Below, one piece after another: positions 13,967 through 21,456 of a stretch of 56,186 nucleotides of DNA; the stretch's first letter is position 1, and every line of letters starts with the position of its first letter. The notes beneath the pieces are model-generated. The model saw only the letters and a list, made by a program, of their open reading frames with translations. It made no database searches and was not told the origin of the DNA. Where the stretch lies: positions 1 through 56,186 of the forward strand of contig CAZTOB010000001.1 in the NCBI GenBank assembly GCA_964615425.1, read 5' to 3'. The position numbers and the translations under genes are program-made. This DNA is from CAYLVJ01 sp964615425. Its GTDB lineage: Bacteria; Patescibacteriota; Minisyncoccia; Minisyncoccales; CAYTKG01.

Positions 13967-15141
13967 GGTTCTAAACTAAGATTAGCATGAGCTCTTACTT
14001 CTTTCCAATTTTTTTGCTCGAGAAAAAATGAAGCAGCGGCGATCATAAAGGCGTTGTCGGTGCAAAGCTCGGGGGAGGGCGCTAAAAGACGAAGAGTAGA
14101 GGAGAGGTTGTTTTTTACTTTTTCCCTTAGTTTTTTGTTGGCACACACTCCTCCACCCAGGATGACGGATCGAGCGGGATAATTAAGGCTGGCTTTTATC
14201 AGTTTTGCAGTTAAAACATCGGTTATCGCTTCTTCTATTTCAAAGGAAAGCTCTTGAAGAAAGTTTTCACTCTCTCTTCTTTTTTCCCCGGTATCTCGTA
14301 GGAGATAAAGTACGGCGGTTTTAAGACCGGAAAAAGAAAAATCGTAGTTTTTAGTTTTTATCATCGGTCTCGGCAAGCGAATCGAAGAACCGGTTGATCC
14401 ACGGGAAAATTTTTCTGCCGCCATGGCGATACTTGGCCCTCCGGGGTAAGGAAGACCCATCATGCGGGCTGTCTTATCAAAGCATTCTCCTGCCGCGTCA
14501 TCCCTTGTTTCTCCCAATAATTCGTATTCTCCTATGTCTTTTACCAAAGCAAGCAAGGTGTGTCCTCCGGAGGCGATAAGAGCTAAAGCGGGGAAAACCT
14601 CTCCCTTTTTTATTAACCTGAAGCCGTCTTTCTTTTTTTCTAATAAGTTAACTAAAATGTGGGCTTCAATGTGGTTGACAGGGATTAAAGGAATCTTCCA
14701 GGCTGCAGATATCATTTTGGCAAAATTGACTCCCATCCACAGACAAGGCTCAAGGCCCGGTCCGTAAGTTACAGCAACTCGGTCGATCTTTAACCTTTTA
14801 ATATTTTTTAAAGCTTCTTTGGAGCTTCGGTAAAAGTCTTTGTTTTTAAATGATTCTTTTAAATTCCTTTTTTCTTTTTCAACTTTAAACTCGGGGTTTA
14901 ACTTTAAATCATCTGGTGTTTTTTCAACAATTCTTTTTAAAAGGAGAGGCAGATTTTTTTGGTGTTCTCTTTGGGCCAGGGTCGGAAAAACCCCTCCATG
15001 TTTTTGGTGTAACTTGGCTTGGGAGGCAAGCTCTTCTGCTACCTTTCTTACTTTATCCCCCTTTTTTTCTAGAAAGGCCAACCCTGTCTCATCACAGGAG
15101 GTCTCAATAGCCAATACTTTTGTATTTGATTTATTTTTCAT
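13963..15141 (-). CDS. tsaD: tRNA N6-adenosine threonylcarbamoyltransferase TsaD
   Basis: Transfers the threonylcarbamoyl group to A37 of ANN-decoding tRNAs with TsaB/TsaE. An ASKHA-fold ATPase: ETSCDETG (13-20), the metal-binding H-x-E-A-H motif HIEAH (157-161), SGGHTLL and GECFDKTARMMGLPYPGGP are all present. The 392-residue length exceeds the usual 330-340. The excess is a charged insert at about residues 75-118 between HQKNLPLLLKRI and the DRVAVTYGPGL strand, which I infer to be an extra helical arm. ATG at 15141; upstream TAAAAT (15150-15155 on minus) is 8 nt away and could be the -10. First gene of tsaD-prsW-hsp20. No tsaB or tsaE is in the window. Confidence 0.95.
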   Translation of the reverse strand: MKNKSNTKVLAIETSCDETGLAFLEKKGDKVRKVAEELASQAKLHQKHGGVFPTLAQREHQKNLPLLLKRIVEKTPDDLKLNPEFKVEKEKRNLKESFKNKDFYRSSKEALKNIKRLKIDRVAVTYGPGLEPCLWMGVNFAKMISAAWKIPLIPVNHIEAHILVNLLEKKKDGFRLIKKGEVFPALALIASGGHTLLALVKDIGEYELLGETRDDAAGECFDKTARMMGLPYPGGPSIAMAAEKFSRGSTGSSIRLPRPMIKTKNYDFSFSGLKTAVLYLLRDTGEKRRESENFLQELSFEIEEAITDVLTAKLIKASLNYPARSVILGGGVCANKKLREKVKNNLSSTLRLLAPSPELCTDNAFMIAAASFFLEQKNWKEVRAHANLSLEP

Positions 15142-15206
15142 AATCAGTTATTTTATTCTATCATAGGTTGAAGTTTTTTTGTTTTTAATTTACCATTAAG
15201 TTGAAT

Positions 15207-15281
15207 GACCCCATCGTCTAGTCCGGTCTAGGACATCAGGTTTTCATCCTGACAACCCGGGTTCGAATCCCGGTGGGGTCG
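15207..15281 (+). tRNA. tRNA-Glu(TTC)
   Basis: Acceptor GACCCCA/TGGGGTC, anticodon stem TCAGG/CCTGA with loop TTTTCAT (anticodon TTC), discriminator G. It ends 7 nt before the ATG of the glycosyltransferase gene, so tRNA 3' processing should generate that mRNA's 5' end. Confidence 0.93.
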
Positions 15282-15288
15282 CAAGAAT

Positions 15289-16839
15289 ATGAATTACTTG
15301 CGAATCGGCAGAGCCGGGGAATTAAAAGATCCGAAGGAGCGTAAATTGTATCGTTTTTTAGAACTGGTCCCCGGAGGCCTAACATGGCTTACTTTAATCG
15401 GCGCCCTCCTTTTAGCTTGGATGGCGCCTTTTTTCACTTCTTATCTTTTGATTGTTTTTGTTGTTTTTTGGTTTTTAAGAAGTACTTACCTAAACTCACA
15501 TCTTTGGACGAGTTTTAAAAAAATGAAGGAGGTTCAAAGTAAAAACTGGTTGGAAAAGTTAAAGAACCTTAAAGACTACTCGTTGGACATTAAAAGCTGG
15601 AGGGAGATTTATCATGTTGTTTTGCTTCCCAACTACAAAGAGCCTTACGAGGTAATAAAAGAAAGCGTTGATTCAATTCTTAGTTCGAACTATCCCAAGG
15701 ATCGTTTGATTGTTGTTTTAAGCTTTGAGGAAAGAGCAGGAGAGGAAAGAAAAGAAGTTGCCCGGAAACTGAAGGAAGAGTTTGATGGTAAATTCAAAAG
15801 TCTCGTTGTTACCTTCCATCCCGGGGATTTGGAGGGTGAAATTCCAGGTCACGGATCAAACGACGCCTGGGCTTCAAAGGAAGTAAAAAGAAAGGTTTTG
15901 GACCCAATGGGAATTTCTTATGAAAATGTGATAACTTCTTCTTTTGACACGGATACCATTGTTTACCCCGATTACTTTGCTCGTCTTGGTTATGTTTATC
16001 TTACCACTGAAGACCCCACCCGTGCTTCTTATCAACCGGTACCCCTTTTCAATAATAATATTTGGAAAGTTCCGTTTTTTTCTCAGACGTCTTCCTTTTC
16101 CACTACTTTTTGGCAGATGATGTGTCAGGAGAGGAAAAACAAACTGGTTAGTTTTTCCTCTCATTCTATGAGCTTTAAGGCTTTATATGAGGTGGGCTAC
16201 AAACAACCCAACATCATTGCTGACGACTCCAGAATATTTTATCAGTGTTTTTTCAAGTTTAACGGAGATTACAGGGTGAAACCTCTTTATTATCCCGTCT
16301 CTATGGATGCCAACGAAGGAAAAAACTTCTGGGCGACGGTTAAAAATATTTACAAGCAGAAGAAAAGGTGGGCTTACGGGGCGGAGGATGTTCCTTATTT
16401 TCTCTACGGTTGTTTAAAAAACAAGAAGATTCCTTTAAGGAAAAAAATATCCAGGGGGGTGGAACTTGTTGTTGGGCACTGGACATGGGCGACGACATCC
16501 GTTTTAATATTTGCTCTTGGCTGGCTCCCCATCTTTTTGGGAGGAAAAGAGTTCAACCGCTCTTTGGTCTCTTACAGCGTTCCTTATTTAGCCAGCCGGG
16601 TGATGACCATCGCTATGATCGGGCTTATAACATCCATCTGGTTTGCTGCGCAACTTTTACCGGTCAGTGAAAAAGAAAAAAAAGCGAAGGGGAAACTTCG
16701 CTATGTTGGTTTTCTTTTGAGTTGGTTTTTGGTGCCTTTCGAGCTGCTTATCTTCGACTCCCTTCCTGCTATTCATGCTCAAACAAAAATTTTTACCCAG
16801 GACTATCTTCAATTCTGGAACACGCCCAAGTCCAGGTAA
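15289..16839 (+). CDS. membrane family-2 glycosyltransferase
   Basis: 516 residues. Two N-terminal membrane helices (about 33-68) lead into a GT-A domain: YHVVLLPNYKEPYEVIKESVDSIL, the nucleotide-sugar DxD in SSFDTDTIVYPDYF, the acceptor-site ADDS, and QKKRWAYG, the Q/RxxRW motif of processive enzymes such as cellulose and hyaluronan synthases. At least three further C-terminal helices follow (about 390-490). This points to synthesis or transfer of an extracellular or envelope polysaccharide from the inner face of the membrane. Product and donor cannot be deduced. The gene starts 7 nt after tRNA-Glu and ends convergent with recG, only 1 nt apart. Confidence 0.85.
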   Translation: MNYLRIGRAGELKDPKERKLYRFLELVPGGLTWLTLIGALLLAWMAPFFTSYLLIVFVVFWFLRSTYLNSHLWTSFKKMKEVQSKNWLEKLKNLKDYSLDIKSWREIYHVVLLPNYKEPYEVIKESVDSILSSNYPKDRLIVVLSFEERAGEERKEVARKLKEEFDGKFKSLVVTFHPGDLEGEIPGHGSNDAWASKEVKRKVLDPMGISYENVITSSFDTDTIVYPDYFARLGYVYLTTEDPTRASYQPVPLFNNNIWKVPFFSQTSSFSTTFWQMMCQERKNKLVSFSSHSMSFKALYEVGYKQPNIIADDSRIFYQCFFKFNGDYRVKPLYYPVSMDANEGKNFWATVKNIYKQKKRWAYGAEDVPYFLYGCLKNKKIPLRKKISRGVELVVGHWTWATTSVLIFALGWLPIFLGGKEFNRSLVSYSVPYLASRVMTIAMIGLITSIWFAAQLLPVSEKEKKAKGKLRYVGFLLSWFLVPFELLIFDSLPAIHAQTKIFTQDYLQFWNTPKSR

Positions 16840-16840
16840 C

Positions 16841-18922
16841 TTATTCTAAATGAACATTTTTTGAAAAGCGCTTCAAGCGCTTTTTTAAAACGAGATATTC
16901 GTTTAAGGAAGGAGATTTTTTTAGTATTTCTTGGGCTCTTTTTCTCGCTTTTTTAACCATTTTTAAATCCCCCAAAGAAGCCATCATTAGTCCGGTTTTT
17001 CCGGATTGTCTTTGTCCCAAAAAGTCTCCCACGCCCCTTATTTGAAGATCTTTTTCTGCTAATTTGAAACCGTCGTTTGTCTCAACTAAAGCACGCAGTC
17101 TTTCGGTTTCCCTTTTTTCTTCGGAGGTTGGAAAAAGGAAACAATGAGAGGGGGTGTTTGAACGCCCTATTCGCCCTCTAAGTTGGTGAAGTTGAGCCAG
17201 GCCGAATCTTTCCGCTCCTTCTATAATCATCACCGACGCCCGGGGCACGTCTATCCCGACTTCAATTATTGAGGTGGAAAGCAGGATGTCTATCTCACCC
17301 GCTGAAAATTTTTTCATGGTTTTTTCTTTTCTCTCATTGTCGACTTGGCCGTGTATTTTCTTTACTTTTAGGCCGGGGAAAACTTTTTTGCTTAAAAACT
17401 CCCAGTTTTCTTCTATTGATTTTACATCCGTTTTCTCATCGAGTGATATGCGGGGAAAAATTATGAAAGCCTGTCTTCCTTTTTTCACCTCGCTTTTTAC
17501 GAATTCATATATTTTACCTCTTTCTTTTTGAGGAACAATTACGGTGCGAACTTTTCTCTCTCCGTGGGGCATCTCGTCAATTGTTGAAATATCCAGATCA
17601 CCATATATTGTCAATCCAAGGCTGCGGGGGATGGGTGTGGCTGTCATGCTTAAAAAGTGGGCATATTTTTCACTTCCTTTTTCCCTTAGTTTCTTCCTTT
17701 GCTTTACCCCAAAGCGGTGCTGTTCATCGATTACGACAAAAGCTAGTTTGGAAAAGCTGACACCTTTTTGAATTAAAGCGTGAGTTCCAACCACTATATC
17801 AACCCTTCCCTCTTTAATCATTTTTAAAAATCCTTGTTTTTTTGTTTTTAATATCTTTCCTTCTTCAGCAACCCTGCTTTTGGAGCCGGTTAAAAGGCCT
17901 GTCGAAACGTTTGTGTTTTTGAAAAACCTGCTTAGTTTTTGAAAGTGCTGGTGGGCCAAAATTTCAGTTGGAGCCATTAATGCGGTTTGGAAGTCGTTTC
18001 TTGCAGTGTTTAAAGCGGCGATAGCGGCCGTTATTGTTTTTCCCGACCCTACGTCTCCCTGAAGAAGACGCGCCATGGGACTTTCTTCTTCCATATCTTT
18101 TAAAATCTCCCAGGCAGCTCTTTTTTGAGAGTCGGTGAGAGTAAAAGGAAGGCTTTTTACAAACTTTTTAATCTCTTCTTTTTTGAAGTTAACTTTCCAG
18201 GATTTTTTCTGCCTTACCTTTCTTCTGGATCGGAGCATTTTAAGTTCCAACAAAAAAAGCTCCTCGAAGGAGAAGCGTCTTACAGCTTCCTTTTTGGTTT
18301 TTTTACTTTCAGGAAAGTGAATTTCTTTTAATGCTTTTTTAAAAGAGTAAAGATTTTCTTTTTTAATAATCTCCGAGGGAAGAGTTTCCGGCATGCGGGG
18401 GGATATTTCTTTTACCAGAGGGAAAAGAACGTATCTCAGCCACCGGGAGGAGACGCCCTCCGTCTCTGGATAAACGGGGACTAGTCTGGCAGTGTGAATT
18501 TGTTCTTTTTTTTCTCTTTCATGGATCGGGTTGGAGAGAAAGGGTCCATTCTTACCGACTTTAATCGGTCCGGCAAAGTAAAAAACCTCTTTTTTTTGAA
18601 AAGTTTCTTCCAGGTAAGGCTGGTTAAACCACAAGGCTGGAATCAGCCCTGTTTCGTCTTTGACAAAGGCTTTGGTAATTGTCATTCTTTTTTTTGCAGT
18701 CCGCTCATTTAAAACACGGGCCACCCGGCCCCTAACACAGACTTTTTCTTTGGGTTCTGCCCCCCTGGCTTTTTTTATTTTCACTACGGAAGAAAAATCT
18801 TCATAACGATGAGGAAAATGAAAAAGGAGATCTCCTAAATTTTTAATTCCCAAGTTTTCAAGTCTTTTGGCGTATTTGTCCGAAATCTTGGGTGTTTTTT
18901 TAATGGGGGTTTTAAGGTTCAT
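16841..18922 (-). CDS. recG: ATP-dependent DNA helicase RecG
   Basis: Branch-migration helicase that remodels stalled forks and Holliday junctions. 693 residues, the usual length. An N-terminal wedge/OB domain includes GIKNLGDLLFHFPHRYED and a VCVRGRVARV strand. Helicase motif I GDVGSGKT, motif II DEQHRFG (the RecG-type DEAH variant), motif III SMTATPIPR, and the C-terminal helicase half STSIIEVGIDVPRASVMIIEGAERFGLAQLHQLRGRIGR follow. The C-terminal LAEKDLQIRGVGDFLGQRQSG stretch is typical of RecG. The start overlaps the stop of the PHP gene (ATGA), so they form an operon with a promoter ahead of the PHP gene. Confidence 0.96.
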   Translation of the reverse strand: MNLKTPIKKTPKISDKYAKRLENLGIKNLGDLLFHFPHRYEDFSSVVKIKKARGAEPKEKVCVRGRVARVLNERTAKKRMTITKAFVKDETGLIPALWFNQPYLEETFQKKEVFYFAGPIKVGKNGPFLSNPIHEREKKEQIHTARLVPVYPETEGVSSRWLRYVLFPLVKEISPRMPETLPSEIIKKENLYSFKKALKEIHFPESKKTKKEAVRRFSFEELFLLELKMLRSRRKVRQKKSWKVNFKKEEIKKFVKSLPFTLTDSQKRAAWEILKDMEEESPMARLLQGDVGSGKTITAAIAALNTARNDFQTALMAPTEILAHQHFQKLSRFFKNTNVSTGLLTGSKSRVAEEGKILKTKKQGFLKMIKEGRVDIVVGTHALIQKGVSFSKLAFVVIDEQHRFGVKQRKKLREKGSEKYAHFLSMTATPIPRSLGLTIYGDLDISTIDEMPHGERKVRTVIVPQKERGKIYEFVKSEVKKGRQAFIIFPRISLDEKTDVKSIEENWEFLSKKVFPGLKVKKIHGQVDNERKEKTMKKFSAGEIDILLSTSIIEVGIDVPRASVMIIEGAERFGLAQLHQLRGRIGRSNTPSHCFLFPTSEEKRETERLRALVETNDGFKLAEKDLQIRGVGDFLGQRQSGKTGLMMASLGDLKMVKKARKRAQEILKKSPSLNEYLVLKKRLKRFSKNVHLE

Positions 18923-19908
18923 TTTTGAAAAGAAGAAAAGTTTAGATTTCTTTTTTGAAGTATTTTTCTTGTCATTCCCTTGGTTTTTTCAGCCCACCTT
19001 GATTCGGTAAAAAATCGTAAATCTTCTTTTGTGTGAGAGTCGCCCCCTCCGCTTTGTATAAGTCCGTATTTTTCGGTTAGTTTTTTCATTGTTTTCATAT
19101 CTTTTTCGACTTCGAAGGTGGGGTTTTCTAAAAGACTGAGACAGAAAATTATTTCTGCCCCGTCCAACCTTTTCTGCCGGAAGATTTTTTCGGCCAGCTT
19201 TTTATTAAATTTGTGTTTACTTAAGCTCCAGTGAGCTAAAATTGCTATTCCCCCCGCTTCTCTAATTAACTTTACGGTTTCATCAAGCGGTGTGAAGTAA
19301 AGATAAGGAATCCAACTTTTAAAAATTGCGTTTTCGCTTAAAAATAATCCGTAAGGCCAGTTTTTCTTGTCTCTTGACTTTATTCTTTCCCACATTTTTT
19401 TAGATTCTGAATCTTTCTTCTTACTGGCTCTTCCGGCATATTTCATTATGAGCTTTCTATTTTCTTTCTTTTTATTGAGTTCTTCTACTATGTGGGGTCT
19501 TCCGAGAGATTTTTTATTCTTTATTCTTTCAAAGCTTATATCAAACCCCAGCTTGGCGAGGTTTTGAATCATCCCCCGGGCTCTTTCTTCCCGCGCTGCA
19601 GCAGCCTTTTTGCAGTAATTTTTTAAAGGTTTGTTTGTGGGGTCGATAAAAAGTCCTACGATGTGAAAATTGCTGGCCGCTCCCCCTATTTCTTTGGGCC
19701 ATCCCGAAGAAATTTCTATGCCCATGATCCATTTTGTAGGATGGTTTTTGTTTTCTTCTAAAACCTTCAGGTCTTTTTTCCCCGGAAGACGGTCGTGGTC
19801 TGTAAAAGCTACCACCGATATTTTATTTTCCGTGCAGGCATCCAAAACTTCTTCGTAATTTAATTCTCCGTCCGAAGTTGTGGTATGCGCGTGTAAGTTT
19901 TCATACAT
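18919..19908 (-). CDS. PHP-domain phosphoesterase
   Basis: 329 residues with the PHP metal sites: NLHAHTTTSDG (4-14), VVAFTDHDRL (about 32-41), a central GIEISS strand, AILAHWSL, and a C-terminal GGGDSHTKEDLRF. Proteins of this shape belong to the YciV/RNase AM-related PHP group, which cleave phosphomonoesters or trim short nucleic acids. The middle (about 120-190) is rich in Lys and longer than in the compact members. It is the first gene of a two-gene unit with recG, so a role in nucleic-acid turnover is plausible but unproven. A consensus TATAAT ends 5 nt before the ATG. Confidence 0.8.
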   Translation of the reverse strand: MYENLHAHTTTSDGELNYEEVLDACTENKISVVAFTDHDRLPGKKDLKVLEENKNHPTKWIMGIEISSGWPKEIGGAASNFHIVGLFIDPTNKPLKNYCKKAAAAREERARGMIQNLAKLGFDISFERIKNKKSLGRPHIVEELNKKKENRKLIMKYAGRASKKKDSESKKMWERIKSRDKKNWPYGLFLSENAIFKSWIPYLYFTPLDETVKLIREAGGIAILAHWSLSKHKFNKKLAEKIFRQKRLDGAEIIFCLSLLENPTFEVEKDMKTMKKLTEKYGLIQSGGGDSHTKEDLRFFTESRWAEKTKGMTRKILQKRNLNFSSFQK

Positions 19909-19913
19909 ATCTC

Positions 19914-19919
19914 ATTATA
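19914..19919 (-). promoter_or_regulatory. -10 TATAAT of PHP-recG unit
   Basis: Consensus TATAAT on minus, 5 nt from the ATG at 19908; transcription should start on or beside the ATG. The -35 region lies in the terminator of tRNA-Arg and is not recognisable. Confidence 0.6.
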
Positions 19920-19921
19920 TC

Positions 19922-19946
19922 AAAAAAGGGCAAAAAAGCCCTTTTT
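19922..19946 (-). terminator. terminator of tRNA-Arg
   Basis: Hairpin of GGGC/GCCC extended by A/T pairs, with a T-run on the minus strand. It begins right after the encoded CCA of tRNA-Arg. Confidence 0.75.
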
Positions 19947-19948
19947 GG

Positions 19949-20022
19949 TGCGCCCAGCAGGACTTGAACCTGCACTTTTCGGCTCCGCAAGCCGACGTTT
20001 TTTCCAATTAAACTATGGGCGC
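19949..20022 (-). tRNA. tRNA-Arg(GCG)
   Basis: On minus: acceptor GCGCCCA/TGGGCGC, D stem GTTT/AAAC, anticodon stem TCGGC/GCCGA with loop TTGCGGA (anticodon GCG), discriminator A and encoded CCA (19946-19948). Bacteria normally use ACG edited to ICG for CGN codons; GCG is unusual. Confidence 0.87.
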
Positions 20023-20066
20023 CTTGTAAATTCATTAAAGCATAAAAACGAGAAAAGATAAAGTTA

Positions 20067-20075
20067 TGTTATAAT
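20067..20075 (+). promoter_or_regulatory. extended -10 promoter of tRNA-Ser pair
   Basis: TGT immediately before TATAAT (20070-20075) forms an extended -10. It lies about 50 nt upstream of tRNA-Ser(GCT). Confidence 0.55.
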
Positions 20076-20126
20076 CAGAGTGAAAGTTTACTTTCTTTAA
20101 AATTTGTGTTTTACTAATCAAAGAGA

Positions 20127-20210
20127 GGAGGAGTCGCATAATGGTATTGCAATGGCTTGCTAAGCCATGACGGTTTATCCGTCCTGCGGGTTCAAATCCC
20201 GCCTCCTCCG
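20127..20210 (+). tRNA. tRNA-Ser(GCT)
   Basis: Acceptor GGAGGAG/CTCCTCC, anticodon stem ATGGC/GCCAT with loop TTGCTAA (anticodon GCT), a class II variable arm, discriminator G. Followed 7 nt later by tRNA-Ser(TGA). Confidence 0.93.
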
Positions 20211-20217
20211 CATTTAC

Positions 20218-20301
20218 GGTGGGCTGCGCCGAATTGGCAAGGCACCGGTTTTGAAAACCGGCGGGCTTCGGCCCTTACAGGTTCAAGTCCTGTGCCCACC
20301 G
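20218..20301 (+). tRNA. tRNA-Ser(TGA)
   Basis: Acceptor GGTGGGC/GCCCACC, anticodon stem CCGGT/ACCGG with loop TTTGAAA (anticodon TGA), a long variable arm (GCGGGCTTCGGCCCTT), discriminator G. It ends 14 nt before the Nudix gene, so they are likely co-transcribed. Confidence 0.93.
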
Positions 20302-20315
20302 CTAAGCATTAAAGT

Positions 20316-20753
20316 ATGAAAACGGTAAAAGAATTTTCAGCTGGAGGGGTGGTATTTAAAAAAGAGGCCGAGCCTCTTTTTCTCTTGGGCAAACACTCCG
20401 GTTATCACAAGTGGGTTCTGCCCAAGGGCAGACCTGAAAAAGAAGAAACTCCGTCTGAAACTGCTAAGAGGGAAATAAAAGAGGAGACGGGGATTGATGC
20501 CAAGCTTGTTTTTGAGAAACCGCTTGTTAAGGAGCACTATTTTTACACCAAAGAAGAAAACAAAAAAAAGATAAGAGTTTCAAAAAGAGTCTTTTTCTAT
20601 CTTTTCCGTTTTAAAAAGGGGGCGATCAAAGATCACGGCTGGGAGATGGAAAAAGTTGGCTGGTTTTTTTACAAAGAGGCTTTAGAGAAGATGGCTTTTT
20701 CCGGGGAGAAAGAAGCCGTTAAAAAAGCAAGAATAAAAATTGCTAACCTTTAG
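20316..20753 (+). CDS. Nudix hydrolase
   Basis: 145 residues with a complete Nudix box at residues 38-60: Gly38, Glu44, then REIKEETGI, matching G-x5-E-x7-REUxEExGU. The N-terminal KEFSAGGVVFKK and HKWVLPKGR resemble bacterial diadenosine-polyphosphate hydrolases (MutT/Ap4A type). The basic C-terminal helix is compatible with that. The substrate is inferred from similarity in style only. The gene follows tRNA-Ser(TGA) without its own promoter. Its 3' end overlaps the convergent ComF-like gene by 11 nt with no terminator between them. Confidence 0.88.
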   Translation: MKTVKEFSAGGVVFKKEAEPLFLLGKHSGYHKWVLPKGRPEKEETPSETAKREIKEETGIDAKLVFEKPLVKEHYFYTKEENKKKIRVSKRVFFYLFRFKKGAIKDHGWEMEKVGWFFYKEALEKMAFSGEKEAVKKARIKIANL

Positions 20754-21399
20754 CAATTACCAATCCTTTTACTTCGTCGGCTCCCGCCCTTTTTAAGGTT
20801 TTGTGGGCCTGAGTCAGGGTGGTCAGGGTGGTTGCGGTGTCATCGAAGATGATTATTTTCTTATCCCTTACTTCTTCAGGCTTCGGGCAAAAAAAGGCGC
20901 TTTCCAGGTTTCTTTTTCTTTGAGGAAGGGGCAGTCCAGTTTGCGGCTTTGTTTTCCTTCTTTTTTTGAGCAAGGAAGAGGAAAAAGGGAGTCCGTAGTA
21001 GCCGGCAATTATTTTCATTATCCGGGACGATTGGTTAAACCCTCTCCATCTTTTCCGAGCGGGAAAAAGCGGAACCGGGATTAAGAGATGGTCTTTTTGC
21101 TCTAAAAAGTCAGGTTTCTTTTCTAAGATGTTAAAATAAGTTATAATAACAAAAGCTAGTTCAGTAGCAAGCTGCCGGGCAAAAGGAGGATTTTTGTACT
21201 TTTTGACCATTTTTTCAACAAGACTGTTTCTGTAATCCGCAGCGAAGTAAATGGTGAAAGGTTTTTTTATGGGACGGGTTGGAAAGTCCAGGGTGGAAAG
21301 ACAATCTTGACAAAGGTAGCTTCCGTATCGCCGGCAGCCCAAACAATACTTCGGGAAAAGAAAATCCGCTAAAAAGTTTTTAATTCTTAAAAAAAGCAT
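20743..21399 (-). CDS. ComF-family phosphoribosyltransferase-like protein
   Basis: 218 residues from the ATG at 21399 (MLFLRIKNFLADFLFPKYC). The frame continues upstream, but that extension overlaps the divergent pilM gene and has no family features. An N-terminal zinc knuckle CLGC...CQDC (about 19-33) and a phosphoribosyltransferase domain are present: LLIPVPLFPARKRWRGFNQ, RRKTKPQTGLPLPQRKRNLESAF, and IIIFDDTATTLTTL (the PRPP loop). ComF is required for single-stranded DNA uptake in transformable bacteria. Here it sits head-to-head with the type IV pilus locus, which fits competence. The PRPP loop has Leu where the family has Gly (DDxxTTGxT), so catalysis is doubtful. Confidence 0.85.
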   Translation of the reverse strand: MLFLRIKNFLADFLFPKYCLGCRRYGSYLCQDCLSTLDFPTRPIKKPFTIYFAADYRNSLVEKMVKKYKNPPFARQLATELAFVIITYFNILEKKPDFLEQKDHLLIPVPLFPARKRWRGFNQSSRIMKIIAGYYGLPFSSSLLKKRRKTKPQTGLPLPQRKRNLESAFFCPKPEEVRDKKIIIFDDTATTLTTLTQAHKTLKRAGADEVKGLVIAKG

Positions 21400-21425
21400 T
21401 GTAGTCCGTTTTCTTTCATTTTTTA

Positions 21426-21434
21426 TGTTACAAT
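21426..21434 (+). promoter_or_regulatory. extended -10 promoter of pilus locus
   Basis: TGT followed by TACAAT (21429-21434), 22 nt before the pilM ATG. No clear -35. It lies in the 57-bp gap shared with the divergent ComF-like gene. Confidence 0.45.
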
Positions 21435-21456
21435 ATGAAAACGGGCTCCGAAAGTT

